A stretch of DNA of 64,000 bases from an uncultured Desulfobulbus sp. (GTDB lineage: Bacteria; Desulfobacterota; Desulfobulbia; Desulfobulbales; Desulfobulbaceae), in contig NZ_OY762276.1 in assembly GCF_963665445.1 (NCBI RefSeq), positions 2,927,501 to 2,991,500 of the forward strand, read 5' to 3'. Every line of letters begins with the position of its first letter. Within the stretch, counting starts at the first letter, position 1. The notes under the pieces were generated by a model. That model saw only the letters and a list, made by a program, of their open reading frames with translations. It made no database searches and was not told the DNA's origin. Shown here in pieces: positions 32,015 to 41,446 of this stretch. The translations under genes and the position numbers were made by a program.

Positions 32015-33526
32015 ATGAAAGTTGAACTTGGACCTGTAACGCGGCTGGAGGGACATCTGAATGTCAAGACCGAGGTCGCCGACAATAGGGTTGTTGACGC
32101 TCGATGCGAAGGAGAGATGTTCCGCGGGTTCGAGCGCATCCTCCAGGGAAGGCATCCCCTTGACGCCCAGCAGATCACCCAGAGAATTTGCGGCATCTGC
32201 CCCTATGCCCATGCCCTGGCCTCCTCCTATGCACAGGAGGCGGCTTACAACATCTCTGCCCCGGAAAACGGCCGTATCCTGCAAAACCTGATTCAGGGGG
32301 CAAATCACCTCTATGATTACCTGCTCAACTTTTACCAACTGAGCGCGATCGATTTTATCGATGTCACCGCAATCCTCAAGTACTCCGGCAACGATCGCGA
32401 CCTCAACCACCTCAAGGCTTGGGTGCAACACAAACTTGCAAGTGGCAAGTCCCATGGACCTGCCCCCTTTCTCCCCCGCCTCCAGGGTGACTATGTGGAG
32501 AGCGCCGAAATCAATATCGGCGCCCTCAACAATTACATCAAATCCCTGGAGATACAGCGAAAAAGCAACCAGGCCTCTGCGATCTTCGGTGGCAAGTTCC
32601 CCCATTCGACCTCAATTTTCCCGGGAGGATGCACCCAGGAGGCTCGTATCGACCTGATCCTCGCCTACAAATCGATGATCGAGGAGGTCAGGGCCTTCAT
32701 CCACAACAATTACCTTGCCGACATCAAGGCCGTCGCCTCCCTCTACCCCGAATATTGGACCATCGGCGCGTCCAAAGGAGGCTTCCTCTCTGCGGGCCTC
32801 TTTCCCCGTGGCCCTGAAGCCGACACGGATCGCCTCTTCTCGGCGGGATTCGTGACCGAGCAGGCAACACCGGCGGCACCGTTTGCCCTTGACGATCTCA
32901 CGGAGGAGACGACCCATTCCCGCTATGCACTTAGAGGACCGTCCAACATTAAAGATGGGACCCTTGTTCCCGATCCCTCCCGGGGATACTCCTGGATAAA
33001 GGCCCCCCGCTATCAGGGGCAGGCCATGGAAGTCGGTCCATCCGCCCGTTTGATCGTCTCCTATCATCACCCCAAGGACACCAGGATCAAGGAGGTGGTG
33101 GACGGCTACCTGCAAGCGTTGAACCTTCGCGTGTCCCACCTCAACTCCGTTCTCGGCCGACATCTGAGCCGGGGGATCAATGCAGTGATCATCGCCGATT
33201 ACCTGCTCGAGGCATGTGAACAACTAACGCCAGGAGAGCCGACCATGGCGGAGTACAAAATACCCGCAAGCGGAGAAGGAATGGGCATGACCGAGGCCTC
33301 CCGCGGCGCCCTGCTGCATTATCTGCGCGTACGCAAGGGCGTGATCGACAAATACGAATGCGTCGTACCCACGACCTGGAACTGCTCCCCGCGAGACGGC
33401 AAGGATGTGCCCGGAGCGTTGGAGTCAGCCCTTATCGGCCTGCACGTCGCCTCTCCGGAGCAGCAACTGGAGTCACTGCGGGTCATCCACTCTTTTGACC
33501 CCTGCCTGGCCTGCGCCGTTCATTGA
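32015..33526 (+). CDS. NiFe hydrogenase large subunit, lacking C-terminal propeptide
   Basis: Catalytic subunit of 503 residues that carries the NiFe centre. The N-terminal ligand motif is RICGICPYAH (Cys59, Cys62). The C-terminal motif is DPCLACAVH (Cys497, Cys500, His503). Most large subunits have about 15 further residues that a dedicated endopeptidase removes after this His; here the stop codon follows directly, so no such processing is needed. The start ATG 32015 is placed by GGGGGAGG upstream; the longer frame from 31928 has no ribosome-binding site. The large-subunit gene precedes the small-subunit gene (12 nt gap), the reverse of the usual order. Confidence 0.93.
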   Translation: MKVELGPVTRLEGHLNVKTEVADNRVVDARCEGEMFRGFERILQGRHPLDAQQITQRICGICPYAHALASSYAQEAAYNISAPENGRILQNLIQGANHLYDYLLNFYQLSAIDFIDVTAILKYSGNDRDLNHLKAWVQHKLASGKSHGPAPFLPRLQGDYVESAEINIGALNNYIKSLEIQRKSNQASAIFGGKFPHSTSIFPGGCTQEARIDLILAYKSMIEEVRAFIHNNYLADIKAVASLYPEYWTIGASKGGFLSAGLFPRGPEADTDRLFSAGFVTEQATPAAPFALDDLTEETTHSRYALRGPSNIKDGTLVPDPSRGYSWIKAPRYQGQAMEVGPSARLIVSYHHPKDTRIKEVVDGYLQALNLRVSHLNSVLGRHLSRGINAVIIADYLLEACEQLTPGEPTMAEYKIPASGEGMGMTEASRGALLHYLRVRKGVIDKYECVVPTTWNCSPRDGKDVPGALESALIGLHVASPEQQLESLRVIHSFDPCLACAVH

Positions 33527-33538
33527 GAGGTCTGCACC

Positions 33539-34456
33539 ATGGATGAGATCAAGATCAATCGACGGCAGGCCTTGCAGTATGCCACGGCCCTTGCCGCCAT
33601 GTTCGGGTTTGCCGGTTTGCCGGAACCGGTCCAGGCTGCGCTCAAAAAATCCAATCTCGATGCCCTGCCCCAGGTGATCTACCTCCAGGGGCTATCATGC
33701 ACGGGGTGCTCCATCTCTTTGCTCCAGACCGCCAATCCCTCGCCCCTGCAGTGTATCACCGAATACGCGAATCTGAGCTTTCATGCGGATCTTTCGGCAA
33801 CGTCGGGGAAACAGGCCTTGGAACTGATCGACCATTTCCTCAGTGGGGGGGCTGGCGAGTACTTCCTCGCCATTGAAGGGGCCATCCCGGAAGGGATGCC
33901 GGAGGCCTGCAAGATTGGCCCGAAACCCTTGAGCAGTTATATTGCCGAGGGCGCGCGCACGGCTGCCGGGATAATTGCGGTGGGCACCTGCGCCTCCTTC
34001 GGTGGGATTCCGGCTGCCGAGGGCAATCCAACCGGTGCCGTCAGCGTACCGCAATTCCTGGAAAAACGAGGGATCGACACGCTGCTGATCACCATACCCG
34101 GTTGCCCGGTCCACCCGGATTGGGTGTGGCACACCATCACCCACCTGGTGAAGGTCGGGGTGCCGGAGTTGACCGACCACAAATCGCCGAAACTCTTTTT
34201 CGGCCAGAATCTGCACAACTCCTGCCCCAGGTATCACTTTTTCCAGGAAGAGATCTTTGCCAAAAAACTGGGCGATCCAGGATGCCTGTTCAAGCTGGGT
34301 TGCCTTGGCCCGACCACCTTTGCCGACTGCCCGACCCGTTGGTGGAATGACGGGAAGGCCTGGTGCGTCGGTGCCAATGCCCCCTGTATCGGTTGCGCCT
34401 CACCGACCTTTGCCCTGAAGAAAGAGTTCCCCTTCTATCGAACCGAAATAGAGTAG
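33539..34456 (+). CDS. NiFe hydrogenase small subunit with Tat signal
   Basis: Electron-transfer subunit of 305 residues. The N-terminus is a twin-arginine signal (NRRQALQYATALAAMFGFAG, cleavage probably after PVQA), so the dimer works in the periplasm. Cluster ligands are complete: CTGC, GTCASFGG and PGCP for the proximal cluster; the LHNSC / GCLFKLGC and ADCPTRWW / CVGANAPCIGC regions for the distal and medial clusters. No cytochrome b gene follows; instead a haem-containing chemoreceptor gene begins 11 nt later. Electrons probably go to periplasmic cytochromes c, as in sulfate reducers. Confidence 0.93.
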   Translation: MDEIKINRRQALQYATALAAMFGFAGLPEPVQAALKKSNLDALPQVIYLQGLSCTGCSISLLQTANPSPLQCITEYANLSFHADLSATSGKQALELIDHFLSGGAGEYFLAIEGAIPEGMPEACKIGPKPLSSYIAEGARTAAGIIAVGTCASFGGIPAAEGNPTGAVSVPQFLEKRGIDTLLITIPGCPVHPDWVWHTITHLVKVGVPELTDHKSPKLFFGQNLHNSCPRYHFFQEEIFAKKLGDPGCLFKLGCLGPTTFADCPTRWWNDGKAWCVGANAPCIGCASPTFALKKEFPFYRTEIE

Positions 34457-34467
34457 AGGAGACGATC

Positions 34468-36087
34468 ATGGCCCGCCTCTTTGCACGGCTTCGCATCTCG
34501 AGCAAGTTCATCCTCTCCATAGCCCCGGTCTTGATCATCCTGTTGACAGGGGCAGGCCTGATTTTTGACCGCTATATCAGTGAGAAGCTGACAGAATCGT
34601 ATAAAAAATCCGTCCTCATCCTTGCCGAATCGCTGCATGAGGCCGTGAAAGGATCGTTGGAACGGGGACAAATGGGCAACTTCCAGAAGATTCTCTGGAA
34701 CCAGCGGAAGATCAAGGGGATTCTCGATGTCTCCCTCTACAGCAAGGACGGTCGGTTGAACATGACCTCGAGCCAGATGTCGGCCGACAGGGGCGACAGC
34801 GAAGTCCTGGCCAGGGAGATCTTCACCCGTTCGCAGACGGAAAAACAGCAGTTCGTCACCCTGACCGAGGATGCCATGCTGGTGGTCACCCCCCAGGTGG
34901 CGAATACAGATTGCATCCGCTGCCACCAGGGCTGGCGCACCAATGAACTCGGAGGCATCATCCAACTCGCCTACGACCTGCGGCCTCTCAACGAATCCAT
35001 CACCAATCAGCGGATGATGCTCATTTACGGTTGTGCAGCTCTGGTGAGCGTTGTCGGCGTCCTCCTCTTTTTCCTGACCAGGACCATCACCACCCCGGTT
35101 TTGCAGATGACCAAAACAATGCGTCTTCTTGCCGACAATGAACTCCATGTGCAGATTCCCGGTGAGCACCGGCGTGACGAGATTGGCGAAATGGCGAGAG
35201 CGATACAGGTCTTCAAGCAGAATGCGCAGGCAAAAGATCAACTGGAAAGACGGATGAGCGGGTTGGCTGGGGAGTTTGAAGAGAATGTGGGTTCGACCCT
35301 CACCTCAGTGCTTGTCGAGCTGAACAATATCGATGAAGCCGTAAAAACGGTTCTGGACACCGCCAAAACGACCATTGCAATTTCCGAGACGTCGGTCACC
35401 TCTTCGCAATCGACCACCGCAAACATCCAATCCGTGGCCGCAGCCATTGAGGAGATGAATGCCACCAACAACGGCATCAGTGCAAAGGTTCTGGAAGCGT
35501 CTTCCGTATCGTCCGAGGCGGTCAAATCGATCATGGCGGCGAGAGAGGTTGCCAACAAGCTCAACGTCAATGCCAAGGAAATAGAGAATATCATTTCCAT
35601 TATCTCCGACATTGCCGAACAGACCAATCTCCTCGCGCTCAACGCCACCATCGAGGCGGCCAGGGCGGGAGACGCCGGAAAAGGCTTTGCGGTTGTCGCC
35701 ACCGAGGTCAAGGAGTTGGCCTTCCAGACCAAAACCTCCACTGCGAAAATTTCCGACCAGATCAGAAATATTCAACATGCCACCTCCGATTCCGCCAACT
35801 CGATCGAGTCGATCTCTGCGACCCTGGAACGGATCAACACGATCTCCAAAGAAATCGAGCTCGCCGTCTCGACCCAGCTGGACGTGAGCCATGAAATTAC
35901 CCAGAGCACGCAAACCGTGGCCTGTGAAACCTCTGGGATGTCCAAGGGACTGGGCGACGTGGTCGCTGCAACCGATGCAACGGGGCAGGCCGCACACCTG
36001 GTGGGCGAGAAAATCTCCGCGCTCATTGAACAGACCGAAAAGGTGCAGCACAACCTGCGTGAGTTCATCACCCAGATTCGGGTGTGA
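34468..36087 (+). CDS. Methyl-accepting chemotaxis protein with haem-c sensor domain
   Basis: Chemoreceptor of 539 residues. Helix 1 at about 15-37, periplasmic Tll0287-like (DUF3365) domain with CIRCH (Cys149, Cys152, His153), helix 2 at about 185-207, HAMP (about 208-260), then the cytoplasmic signalling hairpin with the highly conserved tip (IISDIAEQTNLLALNATIEA). The start ATG 34468 has GAGGAG upstream and is 11 nt after the hydrogenase small-subunit stop. Being co-transcribed with a hydrogenase, it may steer cells towards hydrogen or a redox signal produced by it. That link is inferred from position. Confidence 0.9.
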   Translation: MARLFARLRISSKFILSIAPVLIILLTGAGLIFDRYISEKLTESYKKSVLILAESLHEAVKGSLERGQMGNFQKILWNQRKIKGILDVSLYSKDGRLNMTSSQMSADRGDSEVLAREIFTRSQTEKQQFVTLTEDAMLVVTPQVANTDCIRCHQGWRTNELGGIIQLAYDLRPLNESITNQRMMLIYGCAALVSVVGVLLFFLTRTITTPVLQMTKTMRLLADNELHVQIPGEHRRDEIGEMARAIQVFKQNAQAKDQLERRMSGLAGEFEENVGSTLTSVLVELNNIDEAVKTVLDTAKTTIAISETSVTSSQSTTANIQSVAAAIEEMNATNNGISAKVLEASSVSSEAVKSIMAAREVANKLNVNAKEIENIISIISDIAEQTNLLALNATIEAARAGDAGKGFAVVATEVKELAFQTKTSTAKISDQIRNIQHATSDSANSIESISATLERINTISKEIELAVSTQLDVSHEITQSTQTVACETSGMSKGLGDVVAATDATGQAAHLVGEKISALIEQTEKVQHNLREFITQIRV

Positions 36088-36104
36088 CAGCCTCCCCCCC
36101 CGGC

Positions 36105-38474
36105 TCAGGGAACAAGCGGCCAGAACAGGGGGATGGCGATCATCAACACCACCAGAATCAGCAGGGTCAAGGGAACCCCGACCTTGACGTAATCCATGAA
36201 CCGGTAACCGCCCGGCCCCATGACCAGGACATTGGCCGGATGGGAGATGGGCGAGGTGAAGCTGGAGGAGGCGGCCATGGCGATCCCCATCATCAGGGGA
36301 TAGGGAGAGATGCCTAGGCCTGTCGAGGTTTTCAGGGCAATGGGCACCATCAACACCACCAGGGCCGCAGTGGGAATGATACTGGTGGCGAGAAAGGTGA
36401 TGCTCATCATCCCAAAGAGAATCGCATGCGGCCCATAGGGCCCGAGAATATCGATCACCGAGGCGGCGATCAAGGCGGCAGCCCCTGATTTTTCCAGGGC
36501 AACGCCCAGGGGGAGCATCCCTGCGATGAGAAAAACCGCCTTCCACTCAATATAGCGGTAGGCCTCCTCCATGGTCAAGCACTTACTGAGGACCATCAAG
36601 GCCGCCCCGATCACCACCGCGATGTAGATCGGCACCCAGCCGAGAATGACCGGCAGCAGCACCGCCCCCATGATGGCCAGGGCCACTTTTGCCTTCTCCT
36701 CCCGGGCCGGTTCCTGCATATTTTCGGTAAGCATGAGAAAATCCGGCGCCCTTCCCAAAAGCGCCAACCGCTTCCAGTCGCCAAAGAGGAGCAGGGCATC
36801 TCCCAACTGCAACCGCAGGTCGCGCAGCCCCGACCGCTTGACCTCCCCCTTGCGCCAGGCAGCAAGAACGGTCACCCCGTATTTTTCACGAAATTTGATT
36901 TCCTGCAAGGTATGGCCAAGGAGATTTGAATAGGGGGAGAGCACCACCTCCACCAGCCCCACCTTTTCATTTTCCAGGATGGAGACGTCCTCAAATCGCT
37001 CGTCGCCCCTGACAAACACCCCTTCAAGGCCGCGCAGGAGAAAGACCGCGATCATGTCCGAAAGGCCTGAGATAATCAACCTGTCCCCCGGCTCGAAGAG
37101 CATATCCGAGGCAGGGATCAAGGCGGTGCCGTCTTCGCGGACGATACAAAGGATCTGCACATCCAAGGCATCGCCGAGACAACTTTCAGTGACGCTCTGG
37201 CCAAGGAGCTGGGAATCATTGGGCACGCTGAGCAGGCGGATTTCCTTGCCAAATCCGTAGGTTCGACGGACCTCCGATGGCGCAAGCAACGTCGGCGGAA
37301 GAAAACCTGTCTCCTGGCTCAGGGCCAGCACCCGATCCAGCGGGCCACAGACCACCAGGATATCCCCTTCCCGCAGGGGAACGAATTTGACATGCTCGGT
37401 AATGGTGTCCCCCTGCCGCTTGATGGAAAGGATATTGAGCCCATACCGGTTGCGGAATTCGGTTTCCGCAATGGTTTGCCCGAGCCATTCGGGCCCCGCC
37501 CCAAGGGGAATTTCCGCCACCTCCAGCCCATACTCGTGCAGGCTTGATTGTGCCGGAAGGGGGATCTCGTTGAGCAGCTGCCCCCAGTTGTTCATTTCCA
37601 CAATCCGGTCAAACCGCCCTTCCACGATCAACTCATCGCCCATGCGAATGACCTCGCTGATCTCCGGGGCCAAGGTCGATATGCGGCCGCGGGTTATACC
37701 GATGACATTCAGCCCCAGGCTGGAGCCGAGGTGACTCTCCACCAGGGTTTTGCCGATCAGGGCGGAGTGTTCCGGAATTTTAATGCGGAACACTCGTTCC
37801 TGCAGACGATACTGTGCCAGTCCCCCATTTTTGCTCAACCCCTCCGCACTGACCAGGGCGCTGCTCTTCGGCAACAGGCGGACGCCGACCAAGGCGACAA
37901 ACAAGGTGCCGATTCCCATGACCAGCAGGCCGATCGGGGAAAAATCAAAGAGCTTGAAGGGTTCCAGGTTGTTGGCGCGCAGGGCTTCGCTCACCAAAAT
38001 ATTGGGCGGGGTGCCGATCATGGTGGTCAGACCGCCGAGTAGGGTGCCGTAGGCCAGGGGCATCAGCAACAGCGAGGGAGATTGGCCGGTCTTGCGGGCC
38101 AGGTCCATGACCACGGGCAACATCAGGGCCGCCACCGCGATATTGTTCATAAAGGACGACAACCCTCCGGAAATAACCATGATCACGATCACCAGCCGGG
38201 AGCTATTCTTGCCGACCAGTCTGAGCAGAGAGCGGCCAAGAATATCGGCGATACCGGTCCGGGTCAGGCCGCCGCTGAGGATAAAGACCGCCCAGATGGT
38301 CACCACCGCCGGGTTGCTGAATCCGGCCAAGGCTTCAATGGGGTCGACCAGGCCGGTCACGGCGAGGATCCCGAGGACGAGAAGCGCCAGGACCTCCAGC
38401 GGCATCCACTCGGTCATCAGCACCAGGATAACCACGGCCAGAATGGCCAGGACAAGAACAATTTCCGCTGTCAT
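36105..38474 (-). CDS. SLC13-family transporter with four RCK-C domains
   Basis: Anion transporter of 789 residues. The two membrane halves (about 1-190 and 590-789) carry the family signatures NNIAVAALMLPV, TMIGTPPNILVSEALRA, TSIIPTAALVVLMVPI and TSPISHPANVLVMGPGG. Between them lie four TrkA-C/RCK-C regulatory domains (about 210-580). Members move sulfate or dicarboxylates with sodium. It converges on the chemoreceptor gene with a 17-nt gap. Start at ATG 38474 with GGAGGG upstream. In a sulfate reducer, sulfate uptake is a natural guess but not proven. Confidence 0.88.
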   Translation of the reverse strand: MTAEIVLVLAILAVVILVLMTEWMPLEVLALLVLGILAVTGLVDPIEALAGFSNPAVVTIWAVFILSGGLTRTGIADILGRSLLRLVGKNSSRLVIVIMVISGGLSSFMNNIAVAALMLPVVMDLARKTGQSPSLLLMPLAYGTLLGGLTTMIGTPPNILVSEALRANNLEPFKLFDFSPIGLLVMGIGTLFVALVGVRLLPKSSALVSAEGLSKNGGLAQYRLQERVFRIKIPEHSALIGKTLVESHLGSSLGLNVIGITRGRISTLAPEISEVIRMGDELIVEGRFDRIVEMNNWGQLLNEIPLPAQSSLHEYGLEVAEIPLGAGPEWLGQTIAETEFRNRYGLNILSIKRQGDTITEHVKFVPLREGDILVVCGPLDRVLALSQETGFLPPTLLAPSEVRRTYGFGKEIRLLSVPNDSQLLGQSVTESCLGDALDVQILCIVREDGTALIPASDMLFEPGDRLIISGLSDMIAVFLLRGLEGVFVRGDERFEDVSILENEKVGLVEVVLSPYSNLLGHTLQEIKFREKYGVTVLAAWRKGEVKRSGLRDLRLQLGDALLLFGDWKRLALLGRAPDFLMLTENMQEPAREEKAKVALAIMGAVLLPVILGWVPIYIAVVIGAALMVLSKCLTMEEAYRYIEWKAVFLIAGMLPLGVALEKSGAAALIAASVIDILGPYGPHAILFGMMSITFLATSIIPTAALVVLMVPIALKTSTGLGISPYPLMMGIAMAASSSFTSPISHPANVLVMGPGGYRFMDYVKVGVPLTLLILVVLMIAIPLFWPLVP

Positions 38475-38598
38475 TGGTTGCTGCCCTCCACAAAATCATT
38501 GGCCACGGGAACGCCCCTTGTTGCCAGGCGGGATGCACGTTTGTGCAGCTTTTAAAAAAATTGATTACCGTTGAAGCTCAACTCAAGGATCTGATTTT

Positions 38599-38697
38599 GA
38601 AATCCCTCACATTTGTTCGGGATGACATCGAAATTGAGGGTCGATCCGAGGGGTATCGCACCACCCGGGTGTCATCTCGACCAAAGGGAGAGATCTC
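38599..38697. repeat. Imperfect inverted repeat of a dispersed intergenic type
   Basis: AAATCCCTCACATTTGTTCG (38600-38619) with the following GGATGACA, and TGTCATCTCGACCAAAGGGA (38670-38689) with the following GAGATCT, are imperfect reverse complements of about 28 nt around a 43-nt loop. Very similar short sequences (GTCATxxCGAxCxAAGxGAGxGATCT) recur between genes in many bacterial genomes, from memory. A non-autonomous mobile hairpin is likely. Confidence 0.5.
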
Positions 38698-38753
38698 ATG
38701 TCTGCAGGCTCAGTTTTTGTGGTAATCATTGAAAAAAACACATTCATTCTGAG

Positions 38754-38978
38754 GTGAAGAGAGAGCGCAACCCCTGTTCCCTCTGTGTTCGACGGATATC
38801 CAGCTCGTGCCTGGTCAGCACCGTGTGGAAATCGGCAGGATTCCGGATCAGAACAGTAGCATATACGTCCCGGCCCTACAAGATCTTGGCCAAGGAGGCG
38901 ATAGGGGGAAGTGCTGCCGTCTCTACAGCGTTGCAGAAATTTCGTGCCGGTATCGAATCTGGCCTTTCCTGGCTGTAA
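38754..38978 (+). pseudogene. Possible transposase remnant
   Basis: A frame ending LQKFRAGIESGLSWL and stop resembles the R-A-G-I-E-x-x-x-S-x-L-K region of some DDE transposases, which normally continue with LKR. Only about 40 residues are convincing, and the rest of 38698-39026 shows nothing recognisable. Confidence 0.3.
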
Positions 38979-39026
38979 TGATCCTTTGGGCTCAATCGAT
39001 TCCGTTGAAGAGGGCCGTCTTTTCCA

Positions 39027-39073
39027 GAAAAAAAATCCCGGCAATGGGGATTGTCTGTATCTCCATTGCCGGG
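39027..39073 (-). terminator. Intrinsic terminator on the minus strand
   Basis: CCCGGCAATGGGGA and TCTCCATTGCCGGG form a stem of 11 perfect pairs plus inner pairs (39037-39073). On the minus strand it is followed by a run of T (complement of 39027-39035). It lies 145 nt downstream of the SGNH hydrolase gene and most likely ends that transcript. Confidence 0.8.
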
Positions 39074-39217
39074 AATGAACTGCGCCTGGACGGACGCCAG
39101 TGACAATCACTTCACATAAAGAAAGATTCTAATTGTTTTCAGCGTGTTACAAATCATCAACACTATCCCCCAAGGGTCCATAACCTGCACAACTTCCGAT
39201 GGAAAGCCGTGCAAAGA

Positions 39218-40165
39218 TCAATGGAGTTTCCGTCGCTGCAACCTCGCCAAGCCGCACAGTCCTGTGAAAAAGAGAACGATTGTTGAGGGCTCAGGAACAA
39301 CCGCGGCGGCAAAACTTTTGCCCAATATCTCGTGGGTTGCGGTAGTCGGGTGGAAGTCATCAAAGAAAAGGTATTGGGTGGGATTGTCACAAACAGTCGT
39401 ACCATCAAAACAGGCGTCGCTCACGTTTGTGAATCCGTACGCGGCAGGATCGCTCACGACGGATTGCATCAGTGCTGCAGTATCGAAAAAAATGACTCCA
39501 GCAGGGAGACTCACACGGAGGAGATCGTTGAATGCATCTGAGAGGGCCGAGGCCTCTGCTACTTGGCCAATCCCCTGAAAATAGGGTGTGAGCCCAAGGT
39601 CAGGCATTCCTGGCACGAGAATATTCTTCACGCCCATATTTTTGACCAAATCGCTAATTATACCCAGCTCATTGGTCACAGCTCTCAATATGACAGCTCC
39701 CCAATCAGTACTCCCATCATCCTTAACATCATACGGAGATGGTGCGAGAAAATCATTAGGCCCACCCCAGACGACGAAAAGCCCGGTTGCAATATAGGGA
39801 CTGAGAAAGCTTTTCGTTGCATCGTAAGTGGTTGTCATGCCCGGCAGGGAATGCTGGCCGAAGTCGGTCGTTGTCCCATTGTCGGCGTAGTTGCCGATAC
39901 CGGTTGTCGCTCCGATCCATGCAAAATCAATCAACCCGGTACCGAGCTCCTGCGCAAGGTATTCCACCGCAACCGGACCATTTGATCGACGACCGTTGTA
40001 ATACGGGGCAGGAGGTACGGTCTGTTGGCTAGCGTTATAGAGGTTCCCGTTGTCGGAGAGACTGTCACCGTAAACAATGACGGCACTGTACGAAGAGGCG
40101 TTACTTTCTGCCGTCGTCAGGCAGAACGCCGCAACCAGAATAACAAGAATGCGTTTCATTTCCAT
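39218..40165 (-). CDS. SGNH/GDSL hydrolase with PEP-CTERM anchor
   Basis: Secreted esterase/lipase of 315 residues. Signal peptide at 1-25, GDSLSDNGNLY with nucleophile Ser35, further SGNH blocks (Gly in NGRRSNGPVAVEYLAQ, Asn in WGGPNDF), and the catalytic Asp-x-x-His in DDFHPTTATHE near the end. The C-terminus is a PEP-CTERM sorting signal: VPEPST, hydrophobic helix, RLQRRK. It is therefore handed to an exosortase and surface-linked; no exosortase is in the window. The start ATG 40165 is placed by AAAGGAGGT. Terminator at 39027-39073. Confidence 0.9.
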   Translation of the reverse strand: MEMKRILVILVAAFCLTTAESNASSYSAVIVYGDSLSDNGNLYNASQQTVPPAPYYNGRRSNGPVAVEYLAQELGTGLIDFAWIGATTGIGNYADNGTTTDFGQHSLPGMTTTYDATKSFLSPYIATGLFVVWGGPNDFLAPSPYDVKDDGSTDWGAVILRAVTNELGIISDLVKNMGVKNILVPGMPDLGLTPYFQGIGQVAEASALSDAFNDLLRVSLPAGVIFFDTAALMQSVVSDPAAYGFTNVSDACFDGTTVCDNPTQYLFFDDFHPTTATHEILGKSFAAAVVPEPSTIVLFFTGLCGLARLQRRKLH

Positions 40166-40500
40166 GGCGAAACCTCCTTTCATGTATCTCTATCGTTTTA
40201 GTGGCGTTGCACGGGCAAGGCGAACCCTCCCAACCAAACTCTTCAATAGCATCGAATGATTAGATAGTTATCTCAAGTGAAGCCTCGTTTACAAAACGTA
40301 CAAAACTTATCATTTTTTTCAAGTTTATTCGCGTATCCACTTATTTTTTGCTGAAAAATAGTTTTCCGCCTCTCCCGCCCTGGACGGAAAGGCATGCAGC
40401 TTTTTATCTCCCCTTTCATTTTATCTATTGCGACCTATACTAATTCAAAGCGCTCCATTGCCTCAGCCGACTAAAACTCCACCCAAGTTGGAGGCAATCC
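40166..40500. other. Divergent intergenic region
   Basis: AT-rich region between the hydrolase gene and the lipid-like operon. TATACT at 40435-40440 is a possible -10 box for the operon, without an obvious -35. GGAGG about 10 nt before ATG 40501 is the ribosome-binding site of the first operon gene. Nothing else seen. Confidence 0.4.
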
Positions 40501-41430
40501 ATGGATAACGTTCAGTCGAGCAGGTTTGCTGCACGAATGCGGATCTATTTTGACGAAATGTATCCCATCCCCCAAAGGCTGTTCTTTGCCGCGATTTTTT
40601 CCATCAGCTTTCTCTCCTTTTTGGCCGCCATTCATAACCTTCCCTCTCCCCTGTTCACGCCGTACACTCTGGTTGCCATCTGGGCGGTCTTTTCCTTCAT
40701 GCTGATCCTCCGTCTCATGGACGAGTTGAAGGATCGGGAGATCGATCGACAGTTGTTCGCCCAGCGTCCCCTCCCTTCGGGTCGAGTTCGGGAGAGCGAC
40801 ATCGTGACGAGCCTGACGTCTGTGATCCTGCTGTTCCTCCTGGCGCACCTGTGGATTCCTCGGGTCTTGTGGATCACCTTGATCCTGCTGGGATATTCTT
40901 TATTGATGTTCAAATATTTCTTTATCCCACTGATTCTCTGCAAATATTTACTGCTCAACCTCCTGACCCACAACCCGGTCACCGCTATTCTCTTAACCTA
41001 TCTCGTGGTTCTCTTTGCCACGGAGCAGGGGGTGCCTCTGTCCCGTCTTGACTGGCCCCACATCATGATCCTGATCCTCATGTACTGGTCGGTTCTGTTC
41101 GCCTGGGAAATCTCCCGAAAAATCAGAGCGCCCGAGGAGGAAACCGCCTACGTGACCTACTCGCAAATTCTCGGCCCCAGGGGAGCCGTTGCCCTGGTCT
41201 TGGGGGCGCAGACGGTTGCATTCATCCTCGGCATGTACTTCTACAGGACTTTGCCCCTTTCATGGGTGTTCCCCCTGATCTTAACCTCGGGGTACGTCAG
41301 AATCGTTCTTGCCTACCTCAGGTTTCTCGCGCACCCAAGCTCCACCACGTCGAAATTGCGACCTGTTGCGGAACAATACGGCATCTGCCTGTTCGCGGCG
41401 CAAATCCTGTCAGCCATTCTACCTCTGTAG
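40501..41430 (+). CDS. UbiA-like membrane prenyltransferase
   Basis: Membrane protein of 309 residues with eight or nine helices. The segment RLMDELKDREIDRQLFAQRP (Asp74, Asp78, Asp82) has the spacing of the first Asp-rich motif of UbiA-type prenyltransferases, which bind a prenyl diphosphate through magnesium. The second Asp motif is weaker (AWEISRKIRAPEEE). UbiA proteins attach isoprenoid chains to aromatic or glycerol-based acceptors; archaeal DGGGP synthase, used in ether-lipid synthesis, belongs here. First gene of a seven-gene operon; the next gene starts 16 nt after its stop. Confidence 0.75.
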   Translation: MDNVQSSRFAARMRIYFDEMYPIPQRLFFAAIFSISFLSFLAAIHNLPSPLFTPYTLVAIWAVFSFMLILRLMDELKDREIDRQLFAQRPLPSGRVRESDIVTSLTSVILLFLLAHLWIPRVLWITLILLGYSLLMFKYFFIPLILCKYLLLNLLTHNPVTAILLTYLVVLFATEQGVPLSRLDWPHIMILILMYWSVLFAWEISRKIRAPEEETAYVTYSQILGPRGAVALVLGAQTVAFILGMYFYRTLPLSWVFPLILTSGYVRIVLAYLRFLAHPSSTTSKLRPVAEQYGICLFAAQILSAILPL

Positions 41431-41446
41431 GGGAGCGGGAACCGAC

